Part shown: positions 27,276 to 34,753 of the stretch, one piece after another
Layout: each line of letters starts with the position of its first letter
Numbering within the stretch: the first letter of the stretch is position 1
Program-made: the position numbers and the translations under genes
Assembly: GCF_002778325.1 (NCBI RefSeq)
Contig: NZ_NESI01000007.1
Coordinates: 1-64,000 of the forward strand
DNA: 64,000 bases
Reading direction: 5' to 3'
Source of the DNA: Limnohabitans sp. B9-3
GTDB lineage: Bacteria; Pseudomonadota; Gammaproteobacteria; Burkholderiales; Burkholderiaceae_C
The notes under the pieces: generated by a model
What the model was told of the DNA's origin: nothing
What the model saw: only the letters and a program-made list of their open reading frames with translations
Database searches by the model: none

Positions 27276-27866
27276 TTATTTCAAATCACCTGCCAAACTG
27301 GCCAGCGCATCAGGCGCCACCACCACATGGGCGGGGTAATGGGTGTGGTCGCAGCCAATTTTGAGGGCGGCGCCCGCTTTGACCGACGCACACATGGTGG
27401 GTGTCAGCTCAAAGCGCACAAAATGAACGGCTGAGGTTTTTTCGTCGTTCTCTCGGTCGAGGTCCTCATCGGCAATCGCATACACGCGGGCGTAGCCTTC
27501 GACCTCCACAAACATGCGGTCCTCAATGCCGATGAGTTTGGCCAACTCGCGCTTTCGCTCATGGATGTCGGTGTACTCCAACATCATGGTGGCCTTCCAA
27601 TTGCGGCCATCGGGAACCAAGGGTGCGTAGGCCTCGATCTCTTGCAAGATGCCTTCTTCTTCAAAGACTTTCTCAATCCGCAGCATCTCCTGGATTTGAT
27701 AGCGGATGGTGGTCTCGCTTTCGAACTGCAAATTGACGTGCTCGCCCAATTGAATGCTGCGCAGCTTGCGGTGCGCAATCACGTCGGGCTTGTGCAGTTT
27801 GCGCCACTTGGTGTAGGCCTCAAGCGACATGAGGCTGTCGGGTTTGATGTGTCCAGTGAGTTGCAT
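27276..27866 (-). CDS. DUF3501 family protein, 196 aa
   Basis: MQLTGHIKPDSLMSLEAYTK followed by RRKxRSIQLGEHVNLQFES-type helices matches the DUF3501 family (conserved start D-LM-LE-Y, central QIQEMLRIEKVFEEE and Leu-x-GIED). No catalytic motif is known and no signal peptide is present. It is the third gene of the rubrerythrin/Fe-S operon, 16 bp after the Fe-S gene. The near-universal co-occurrence of DUF3501 with this Fe-S protein in betaproteobacteria is recalled from general knowledge and suggests a joint role in peroxide defence. Confidence 0.85.
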   Translation of the reverse strand: MQLTGHIKPDSLMSLEAYTKWRKLHKPDVIAHRKLRSIQLGEHVNLQFESETTIRYQIQEMLRIEKVFEEEGILQEIEAYAPLVPDGRNWKATMMLEYTDIHERKRELAKLIGIEDRMFVEVEGYARVYAIADEDLDRENDEKTSAVHFVRFELTPTMCASVKAGAALKIGCDHTHYPAHVVVAPDALASLAGDLK

Positions 27867-27882
27867 GGTCAGTTGTCCAGTG

Positions 27883-29232
27883 TTACTTCAAGCCGTAGGC
27901 TTTGCGAACCAAAGTGAGGGGGTGGTTGAGTTCGGGGGCGCCCAAGTTGTTCACCTCAAAGCCCTGCGCGATGTGGTGACCGCCCAAGGGGCAGTCCGAA
28001 CTGATGAAGTCGGGCTTGCTGCCATCTTTCATGGTGGCCATGGCCTTGAAAACGGGTTTGCCAATTTTCATGGCCATCTCGTGTGAGCCTTTTTTCACGC
28101 CGTAGGTGCCCGCATGGCCTGAGCAACGTTCGATGGTGTTGACTTCGGTACCCGGAATCATCTTGAGCATTTCTTCGGTTTTCTTGCCAATGTTTTGCAC
28201 CCGACCGTGGCAAGGAATTTGGTAGCTGACATTGCCCAGTTGCTGAGGAAATTCTGTTTTTAACAAACCGTCGCGTTTGCGAGCCATGAAGTATTCAAAC
28301 GGGTCCCACATGTGCGCTTTGACCAGCTGGGTATCCGCGCAATCGGGAAACATCAACGGAATTTCTTGTTTGAACATCAAAGCGCAGCTCGGTACCGCGG
28401 CCATGATGGCGTAGCCGTCTTTGGCGTACTGGGCCAACACAGGGATGTTGGCTTCTTTGGAGGCTTTCACCGAGTCCAGGTCGCCTAGCTCTAGCTTGGG
28501 CATGCCACAGCATTTTTCTTTGTCGACCAAGACATACGGAATGTCGTTGTGGTCCAAGATTTTCAGCAAGTCGTGGCCAATACCAGGCTCGTTGTAATTG
28601 ATGTAACAAGTGGCATAGATGGCGACCTTGCCCGGTGTCTTTGCACCGTCCACAACTTGGACGGCCTGAGCATCTGGCGCCGTGCTGCGAAACTTTCGCG
28701 TGGCCAAAGCAGGCAACCAAGCGTGCTGGTCGACCCCGGCCACCGACTCCAACGCCTGGCGTGCCACCTTGGTTTTGTTCACCGCATTCACCGCTTGCAC
28801 CACCACAGGAATGCCGGCCAATGAGCCGTGCACGTCGGTCGAGGCCAACATTTGCTCGGCCGTGCCCACTTCGCCCTTTTTGAACTTGATGGCTTTGGCG
28901 CGCAGCATGGTGTGTGGGAAATCAAGGTTCCACTCATGCGGCGGTGTGTAAGGGCACTTGGTCATGTAGCAGAGGTCGCACATGAAGCACTGGTCCACCA
29001 CCTTCCAATAGTCTTGACGTTTCACGCCATCGACTTCCAAGGTGGGGCTCTCGTCGACCAAGTCGAACAAGGTGGGGAAAGAGGCACACAAACTCACGCA
29101 ACGCCGGCAGCCATGACAAATGTCAAAAATGCGCTCTAACTCATCGAAGCATTTGTCTTCGTTGTAAAAGTCTGGATTTTTCCAGTCAAGCGGGTGGCGC
29201 GTGGGGGCTTGAAGGTTGCCTTCTGTGGCCAT
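27883..29232 (-). CDS. GlpC/HdrB-like Fe-S oxidoreductase with CCG domains, 449 aa
   Basis: Two N-terminal 4Fe-4S-type clusters: C39-x2-C42-x2-C45-x3-C49 (CHGCRRCVSLC) and C82-x2-C85-x2-C88-x4-C93-P (CFMCDLCYMTKCP). Two CCG repeats follow: ATCYINYN...EKCCGMP and IPCHGRVQ...RCSGHAGTYG, the second having CSG rather than CCG. CCG domains in HdrB bind noncubane Fe-S centres. No membrane segments, so a soluble electron-transfer protein. Located between rubrerythrin and DUF3501 genes, it is likely the reductant path for rubrerythrin, by inference. Confidence 0.88.
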   Translation of the reverse strand: MATEGNLQAPTRHPLDWKNPDFYNEDKCFDELERIFDICHGCRRCVSLCASFPTLFDLVDESPTLEVDGVKRQDYWKVVDQCFMCDLCYMTKCPYTPPHEWNLDFPHTMLRAKAIKFKKGEVGTAEQMLASTDVHGSLAGIPVVVQAVNAVNKTKVARQALESVAGVDQHAWLPALATRKFRSTAPDAQAVQVVDGAKTPGKVAIYATCYINYNEPGIGHDLLKILDHNDIPYVLVDKEKCCGMPKLELGDLDSVKASKEANIPVLAQYAKDGYAIMAAVPSCALMFKQEIPLMFPDCADTQLVKAHMWDPFEYFMARKRDGLLKTEFPQQLGNVSYQIPCHGRVQNIGKKTEEMLKMIPGTEVNTIERCSGHAGTYGVKKGSHEMAMKIGKPVFKAMATMKDGSKPDFISSDCPLGGHHIAQGFEVNNLGAPELNHPLTLVRKAYGLK

Positions 29233-29249
29233 GGTGGTCTCCTTTTTTT

Positions 29250-29310
29250 GATTTCACAAACTGCCGTGAAGCCAGCAGTTTGTGAAATCGCTGTGCCCCA
29301 AAGCACAGCG
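29250..29310 (-). promoter_or_regulatory. tandem strong hairpins between rubrerythrin and Fe-S genes
   Basis: GATTTCACAAACTGC (29250-29264) and GCAGTTTGTGAAATC (29275-29289) are perfect 15-bp arms with a 10-nt loop; adjacent CGCTGTGC (29289-29296) and GCACAGCG (29303-29310) are perfect 8-bp arms. On the minus strand the hairpins are followed by an A-run and the GGAG ribosome site of the Fe-S gene, not by T. They look like an mRNA stabiliser or processing site giving more rubrerythrin than Fe-S protein. Confidence 0.6.
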
Positions 29311-29320
29311 AAAGGCGGAT

Positions 29321-29743
29321 TTAGTCCACCAACTCGGTCAACGCTTTTTGGTAGCGGTTGGCGTGTGAACGCTCGGCCTTGGCCAAGGTTTCAAACCAAT
29401 CTGCCACTTCGTCGAAGCCTTCTTCACGGGCTGTTTTGGCCATGCCTGGGTACATGTCGGTGTACTCGTGGGTTTCGCCGGCGACAGCGGATGCCAAGTT
29501 TTGACGGGTTGAACCGATGGGCATGCCTGTTGCGGGGTCACCGGCTTGTTCGAGGAACTCGAGGTGGCCGTGGGCGTGTCCCGTTTCGCCTTCAGCGGTG
29601 GAACGGAACAACGCGGCGACGTCGTTTTGACCTTCAATGTCTGCCTTGTTTGCGAAATACAAATAACGACGGTTGGCTTGAGATTCGCCTGCGAAGGCAT
29701 CTTTCAGGCATTGTTCCGTGCGCGAGCCTTTGAGTGCTGCCAT
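29321..29743 (-). CDS. rubrerythrin (diiron domain only), 140 aa
   Basis: Ferritin-like four-helix protein reducing H2O2 to water. Diiron ligands fit the rubrerythrin set: E20 (AFAGESQA), E53/H56 (EGETGH), E90 and E93 (GETHEY), E124/H127 (AERSH). The C-terminal rubredoxin domain of classical rubrerythrin is absent, so electrons must come from a separate protein such as the Fe-S partner or a rubredoxin. First gene of the operon, with inverted repeats in its promoter region. Confidence 0.93.
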   Translation of the reverse strand: MAALKGSRTEQCLKDAFAGESQANRRYLYFANKADIEGQNDVAALFRSTAEGETGHAHGHLEFLEQAGDPATGMPIGSTRQNLASAVAGETHEYTDMYPGMAKTAREEGFDEVADWFETLAKAERSHANRYQKALTELVD

Positions 29744-29772
29744 GGTGTTGTCTCCTACGGGTTGAACAAATG

Positions 29773-29879
29773 CTTTGACCGATTTGTCAAAGACAACGGA
29801 ATGTTGACAGGCATTTTTGGCAGCATCAAATTGTTTAATTCAATGCCATTGATTGAGTAACCCTATCTATAAAGGGTTA
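29773..29879 (-). promoter_or_regulatory. rubrerythrin upstream region with two inverted repeats
   Basis: CTTTGAC-N6-GTCAAAG (29773-29792) lies 30 bp before the ATG, and TAACCCT-N8-AGGGTTA (29858-29879) further upstream. The region is markedly A+T-rich. The proximal dyad is a candidate repressor site. Otherwise 29744-29950 holds no gene that I can see. Confidence 0.45.
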
Positions 29880-29950
29880 ACACTAGGTAAATTCAATTCA
29901 TCCATGGCCTCAACCAGGCCCTAGACAAGCGCCAGCCAAGCCGTGCTGCG

Positions 29951-30145
29951 CTATTTGTTGTCTGGCTTTGTGGTCTTCACCACCAACAGATCTGGGGCGA
30001 TTTGGTTTTCTAGCCGGCTCGGCTCTTGAACGGGTTTGGGGCCTAAGCCCAATAAGCGCAAACCACCGTTGTCCCACAACCCTAACAAGAGGTTGAGGCC
30101 GACCAGCACGACAGCCACGTTGCGGAACCAAAATTTCGATCGCAT
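29951..30145 (-). CDS. small single-pass membrane protein, 64 aa
   Basis: MRSKFWFRNVAVVLVGLNLL gives one hydrophobic helix (about residues 9-24) followed by a short basic/polar tail with PSRLENQIAPDLLVV. This resembles the N-terminus of SPOR-domain proteins found near birA-coaX in Burkholderiales (TM helix then EP-RL--QI-P), but the SPOR domain is missing and a stop follows. It starts 28 bp after birA on the same strand. It may be a shortened relic or an independent small protein. Confidence 0.45.
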   Translation of the reverse strand: MRSKFWFRNVAVVLVGLNLLLGLWDNGGLRLLGLGPKPVQEPSRLENQIAPDLLVVKTTKPDNK

Positions 30146-30173
30146 CAAACCACCTGTGTTTGTTGAATGGGCG

Positions 30174-31028
30174 CTAAGCCGGTCGCACGCTCAACTCGGC
30201 ACTGCTGATGGCCTCCAGGCCTTGGGCGGTGTCCACCAGCATCGCCCCCGTGGCGTCGACGCCTCTGGCTACGCCGTGACGGCCATCGCTCAAAGTGACA
30301 GTCACGTTGCGCAGCGCATCGCGGGCGTTGAAGGCGTTTTGCAATGGCGCAAACCCCGAGCGCTCAAACGCCAGCACCGTGGCCAGCAAGGGCGCTGCCA
30401 CCTTCATCAAGGCTTCGGCTGCGGTGATGCCACCTTGTAGGTCTTGCAGGCCCAAAGGCGCGGTCGACAAGCCTTCGGCCATAGGCGGTGCGATGTTGAT
30501 GCCGACCCCCACCACGCAATAACGGGTTTGGACGGGTGACGCACCCCAGGCCGCGTGCGGCGCAGACTGCGCGCTCGCCGGTCCCGTCGCCACCGCGGTT
30601 TCAATCAAGATGCCGGCCAACTTGCCCCAACCCTGGGGCGTGCCCGGGCGGGCCACCCACAAATCGTTGGGCCACTTCAAGCGCACACCCAAGTCGCCTT
30701 GCGGGTCCAAGCTGCGGGCCAAAGACAAGCCCACCGCCAACGACAAGCCCGACCAATCGTGGGGCGCCAAAGGCAGGCCCAGTGAAAAGGTCAGGGCGCT
30801 GCCCGCTTCGCCGTGCCAAGCACGCCCCAAGCGGCCACGACCCGCGGTCTGAGCTTCGGCCACCAACAGCACGGGGTCAGTTTGCCCCGCACGGGCACGG
30901 CGCATGAGCTCGGTGTTGGTGGAGTCGATCTCGGGCAGCACCTCCACCGTCAGACCTGGCAAGAGGGCCACTAGGGCCAGCCACAGGTCCTCAGCAGGCC
31001 AAATCAGGGGCGTGGTGGGCTTGGGCAT
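30174..31028 (-). CDS. birA: biotin--[acetyl-CoA-carboxylase] ligase, 284 aa
   Basis: Attaches biotin to the carrier subunit of acetyl-CoA carboxylase. Motifs: EIDSTNTELMRRA, the biotinyl-AMP loop QTAGRGRLGRAWHG, LKWPNDLWV and KLAGILIETA, then GVGINIAPP and a short C-terminal beta domain. Start ATG 31028 (MPKPTTPLIWPAEDLW). There is no N-terminal winged helix, so this is a class I enzyme that does not act as the biotin-operon repressor. coaX, its usual partner gene in Burkholderiales, is not found downstream. Confidence 0.93.
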   Translation of the reverse strand: MPKPTTPLIWPAEDLWLALVALLPGLTVEVLPEIDSTNTELMRRARAGQTDPVLLVAEAQTAGRGRLGRAWHGEAGSALTFSLGLPLAPHDWSGLSLAVGLSLARSLDPQGDLGVRLKWPNDLWVARPGTPQGWGKLAGILIETAVATGPASAQSAPHAAWGASPVQTRYCVVGVGINIAPPMAEGLSTAPLGLQDLQGGITAAEALMKVAAPLLATVLAFERSGFAPLQNAFNARDALRNVTVTLSDGRHGVARGVDATGAMLVDTAQGLEAISSAELSVRPA

Positions 31029-31086
31029 GCGAGCTTGGGTGTGAAAGACGTCAGCGGCTGAAAAACAAAGCGCTAGCGCTGCGCAC

Positions 31087-31620
31087 TCAGCGCTTTTTGA
31101 CTGAGCGGGCCTTGGGTGTCTTCGCGGCCTTGGGCGGCGCGGACAGCTCAGCCGACGACGCCAGCAAAGTGCCACGGCACTTCTTAGCGCCGCACCAGCA
31201 GGGGTACTCGGCTTTGAGTTTGTCGGTCAACGGCTCGTCAACCACCAAGCCGTAGTCGTAATTGAGCTCTTCGCCGGCCAAGATGTTTCGTTTAGCTTTG
31301 ATGAAGATGCGGCCATTCACCTCGTCGGGCTCGCAATTGGGCTTGCACGAGTGGTTGATCCAGCGCGAGGAGTTGCCGCCGTACTTGGCGTCAATCACAT
31401 GGCCTTCGTCGATGTGAAAGTAAAACGTGTGATGCGGGTCTTGCGGATCATGCGGGTGGCGACGCAGCGCTTCTGGCCAGCTGATGATCTCGCCCACATA
31501 TTCAATGATGGTTTCGCCTTGCGCAAAGTCAGAGACAGCAAACACGCCCTTGCCGTGCACGCCAGAACGGCGAGTTTGAATACGTCGACCGGAAATGGGG
31601 GCAGGGGCTTTTGTGGACAC
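31087..31620 (-). CDS. SET-domain protein-lysine methyltransferase, 177 aa
   Basis: SET fold with G-HGKGVFAV at the start, SAM/Lys-site motifs INHSCKPNCEPDE and GEELNYDYG, and a post-SET zinc motif CWCGAKKC, i.e. all residues of an active enzyme. The N- and C-terminal tails are Lys/Ala/Pro-rich (PPKAAKTPKARSVKKR), resembling histone-like tails. SAM-dependent Lys methylation in the cytoplasm is expected; the target is unknown. It is divergent from topB, whose product carries a Lys/Ala-rich linker, an attractive candidate substrate by inference. Confidence 0.9.
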   Translation of the reverse strand: MSTKAPAPISGRRIQTRRSGVHGKGVFAVSDFAQGETIIEYVGEIISWPEALRRHPHDPQDPHHTFYFHIDEGHVIDAKYGGNSSRWINHSCKPNCEPDEVNGRIFIKAKRNILAGEELNYDYGLVVDEPLTDKLKAEYPCWCGAKKCRGTLLASSAELSAPPKAAKTPKARSVKKR

Positions 31621-31642
31621 GGATTTTTTTCTGTTAACTTAA

Positions 31643-31691
31643 ATACATACGCATGTGTGCGTGTGCGCCCGTGGGCGCGCGTGCGCACGCG
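31643..31691. repeat. alternating purine-pyrimidine tract and palindromes in the SET/topB divergent promoter
   Basis: 31643-31668 is 26 bases of unbroken purine-pyrimidine alternation (TACATACGCATGTGTGCGTG and onward), and 31675-31691 another 17. CGCGTGCGCACGCG (31678-31691) and GCGCCCGTGGGCGC (31665-31678) are perfect palindromes. Such sequence readily forms left-handed Z-DNA or cruciforms under negative supercoiling. It occupies the middle of the 114-bp space between the two start codons. Confidence 0.8.
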
Positions 31692-31734
31692 AGAGACGCA
31701 AATTGTAGTGGTGAGTTTTCTAAGGAACTTTGAA

Positions 31735-34713
31735 ATGAGCAAAACCCTCGTGATCGCCGAAAAACCTTCGGTCGCGCAAGACATCGTGCGCGCACTCACG
31801 CCTGTGGCGGGGAAGTTCGAAAAACACGACGACCACTTTGAGAGCGACACCTATGTGGTGTCCAGCGCGGTGGGCCACTTGGTGGAAATCCAAGCGCCCG
31901 AAGAGTTCGACGTCAAACGCGGCAAGTGGAGCTTTGCCAACTTGCCCGTCATTCCGCCGTACTTCGATCTGAAGCCCGTCGAGAAAACCAAAACCCGTTT
32001 GAACGCCGTCGTGAAGCTGGCCAAACGCAAAGACGTGACAGCCCTCATCAACGCCTGTGACGCGGGCCGCGAAGGTGAGCTGATCTTCCGCTTGATCGAG
32101 CAATACGCCGGTGGCAAAAAGCCCCTCGACAAACCGGTGAAGCGCCTGTGGTTGCAGTCCATGACACCCCAAGCCATTCGCGATGGCTTCGACTCCCTGC
32201 GCAGCGAAAAACAAATGCAAGGCCTGGCCGATGCGGCACGCAGCCGCTCCGAGGCCGACTGGCTGGTGGGCATCAACGGCACGCGCGCCTTGACCGCGTT
32301 CAACTCACGCGAAGGCGGTTTCTTCTTGACCACCGTGGGCCGTGTGCAAACGCCCACACTGTCGGTGGTGGTGGAGCGCGAAGAACAAATTCGCAAGTTC
32401 ATCAGCCGTGACTTCTGGGAAATTCACGCGTCCTTCAAAGTGGAAGCCGGCAGCTACCCCGCCAAGTGGTTCAACCCCGAGCACAAAAAAGACGCCGAAG
32501 ACGCCGAGAAAAAACACGACCGCGTGTGGAGCGAAGCCGAGGCCTTCGCCATTGCCGATGCCGTGCGCCACCAACTCGCCACCGTCACCGAAGAAAGCAA
32601 ACCCACCACCAAAGCCAGCCCCGGTTTGTTTGACTTGACCTCGCTGCAACGCGAAGCCAACGGCCGCTTTGGCTTCTCCGCCAAAACCACCTTGGCCTTG
32701 GCGCAAAGCTTGTACGAGCGCCACAAAGCGCTGACCTATCCACGTACCGATTCACGCCATTTGCCTGAAGACTACGTGCCCGTGGTCAAGCAAACCTTTG
32801 AGATGCTCGCTGACAGCGGCATGAAGCACTTGGCGCCCCACGCCTTGGTGGGCTTGAACAACAACTATGTGCGCAAGCTGCCACGCGTGTTTGACAACAA
32901 AAAGGTCAGTGATCACTTCGCCATCATCCCGACCTTGCAAGCGCCCAGCGGTTTGTCTGACGCCGAGCAAAAGCTGTACGACATGGTGGTGCGCCGCTTC
33001 TTGGCCGTGTTCTTCCCCAGCGCTGAATACATGGTGACCACGCGCATCAGCACCGTCAAAGCCGCAGGCAAAGACCAAAACTTCCGCACCGAAGGCAAAG
33101 TGTTGGTCAACGCCGGTTGGATGGCCGTGTACGGCAAAGACGCCGCGCAAGAAGCCACCGACAACGAAGAAGACGGCAAGACCCTCGTGGCCTTGAAAGC
33201 AGGCGAGTCGGCCAAGAACGAACTGGCCGATGCCAAAGGCCTCAAAACCCGCCCACCCGCACGCTACAGCGAAGCCACCTTGCTTGGCGCGATGGAAGGC
33301 GCAGGCAAGTTGGTGGAAGACGACGAGTTCCGCGAAGCCATGCAAGAAAAAGGCTTGGGCACACCCGCCACGCGCGCGTCCATCATTGAAGGCTTGATCA
33401 ACGAAAAGTATTTGCTGCGCGATGGCCGCGAAATGCTGCCCACCGCCAAAGCGTTTCAGCTGTTCACCCTGCTGCGCGGCCTCGGCGTGGAAGAGCTGTC
33501 CAAGCCCGAACTCACCGGCGGCTGGGAATACAAACTTTCGCAGATGGAGCAAGGCCAATTGAGCCGCGAAGCCTTCATGCGCGAGATCGCCGAGATGACG
33601 CAGCACATCGTCAAGAAGGCCAAAGAGTTCGACCGCGACACCATCCCCGGTGACTACGCCACCCTCAAAACACCGTGCCCCAAATGCGGCGGCGTGGTGA
33701 AAGAGAACTACCGCCGCTACGCCTGCGTAGGCCAAGACGGCGCGGTGTCTGAATCGGGCGACCACGGCACAGGCTGCGGCTTCTCGATCAGCAAAATTCC
33801 GGGTGGCCGCACTTTTGATGCCGCCGAAGTCGAGCAGTTTTTGACTGACAAAAAGATTGGCCCCTTGGAAGGCTTCCGCTCCAAAGCGGGCTGGCCATTT
33901 ACCGCCGAAATTGCCCTGAAGTACAGCGAAGAAGACCAAAACTGGAAACTCGAATTTGACTTTGGCGATGACAAAAACGGCGACTCCGGCGAGATCGTCG
34001 AGTTTGGCGATGCTCCTTCACTGGGCAACTGCCCCAAGTGCGGCAGCCCCGTGCATGACCACGGCAGCAACTACGTGTGCAGCAAAGCCGTGCCCACACA
34101 TGCACAGGCCACACCGAGTTGCGACTTCAAGAGCGGCAAAATCATCTTGCAACAACCCGTCGCGGCCGAGCAAATGCAAAAGCTGCTGGCAGAGGGAAAG
34201 ACCGACTTGCTCGACAAGTTTGTGTCCATGCGCACACGCCGTGCCTTCAAAGCGTTTTTGCAATGGGACGCCGAAGCGGGCAAGGTCAACTTCGCCTTCG
34301 AGCCGCGCACCAGCAAGTACCCACCCAAAGGCGGCAAGACGCCGACCACCAACGCGCTGATCAAAGCTGCTGGCAAAACAGCGCCTGCCAAAACCACCAA
34401 GGCCTCCAAAGCGACGAAAACCAAAGCGGAAAAGCCAGCCAAAGTGGCCAAAGAAAAAGCACCACGCAAAGTCACCGCAGGCTACCTGCCCAGCGCCGAC
34501 CTCGCCGCCGTGATTGGCAACGAGGCCGTGGCCCGCACCGAAGTGATCAAAAAGCTGTGGGACTACATCAAGGCCAATGGCTTGCAAGACGCCACCAACA
34601 AACGCGCCATCAACGCCGATGCGAAACTCAAACCTGTGTTTGGCAAAGATCAAGTGACCATGTTTGAGCTGGCGGGCATCGCGGGCAAACACCTGCGGCC
34701 CGTGGGTGAGTAA
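31735..34713 (+). CDS. topB: DNA topoisomerase III with C-terminal SWIB domain, 992 aa
   Basis: Type IA topoisomerase: TOPRIM start SKTLVIAEKPSVAQDIVRAL with NACDAGREGELIF, catalytic Tyr about residue 335 in ALTYPRTDSRHL, and the core TPATRASIIEGL. It then has Cys pairs (CPKCGG near 648, CPKCGS near 767), a Lys/Ala/Thr-rich linker (about 875-912) and a SWIB/MDM2-type domain (about 915-992: GYLPSADLAAVIG, RTEVIKKLWDYIKANGLQD, VTMFELAGIAGKHL). Start ATG 31735 is set by the TOPRIM motif. It decatenates DNA; the SWIB domain probably mediates protein contacts. Confidence 0.93.
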   Translation: MSKTLVIAEKPSVAQDIVRALTPVAGKFEKHDDHFESDTYVVSSAVGHLVEIQAPEEFDVKRGKWSFANLPVIPPYFDLKPVEKTKTRLNAVVKLAKRKDVTALINACDAGREGELIFRLIEQYAGGKKPLDKPVKRLWLQSMTPQAIRDGFDSLRSEKQMQGLADAARSRSEADWLVGINGTRALTAFNSREGGFFLTTVGRVQTPTLSVVVEREEQIRKFISRDFWEIHASFKVEAGSYPAKWFNPEHKKDAEDAEKKHDRVWSEAEAFAIADAVRHQLATVTEESKPTTKASPGLFDLTSLQREANGRFGFSAKTTLALAQSLYERHKALTYPRTDSRHLPEDYVPVVKQTFEMLADSGMKHLAPHALVGLNNNYVRKLPRVFDNKKVSDHFAIIPTLQAPSGLSDAEQKLYDMVVRRFLAVFFPSAEYMVTTRISTVKAAGKDQNFRTEGKVLVNAGWMAVYGKDAAQEATDNEEDGKTLVALKAGESAKNELADAKGLKTRPPARYSEATLLGAMEGAGKLVEDDEFREAMQEKGLGTPATRASIIEGLINEKYLLRDGREMLPTAKAFQLFTLLRGLGVEELSKPELTGGWEYKLSQMEQGQLSREAFMREIAEMTQHIVKKAKEFDRDTIPGDYATLKTPCPKCGGVVKENYRRYACVGQDGAVSESGDHGTGCGFSISKIPGGRTFDAAEVEQFLTDKKIGPLEGFRSKAGWPFTAEIALKYSEEDQNWKLEFDFGDDKNGDSGEIVEFGDAPSLGNCPKCGSPVHDHGSNYVCSKAVPTHAQATPSCDFKSGKIILQQPVAAEQMQKLLAEGKTDLLDKFVSMRTRRAFKAFLQWDAEAGKVNFAFEPRTSKYPPKGGKTPTTNALIKAAGKTAPAKTTKASKATKTKAEKPAKVAKEKAPRKVTAGYLPSADLAAVIGNEAVARTEVIKKLWDYIKANGLQDATNKRAINADAKLKPVFGKDQVTMFELAGIAGKHLRPVGE

Positions 34714-34753
34714 TTCAGGCGAACGATTTTGGTGAACCAACAAGAGTGAACGC

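Noticed and set aside
31351..31734. N-terminal extension of topB
   Set aside because: The frame is open upstream but overlaps the SET gene and promoter; the TOPRIM start motif begins right after the ATG at 31735.
32752..33939. 395-codon minus-strand open frame
   Set aside because: Antisense to the central part of topoisomerase III; Phe/Ala/Gly-rich with no recognised motif.
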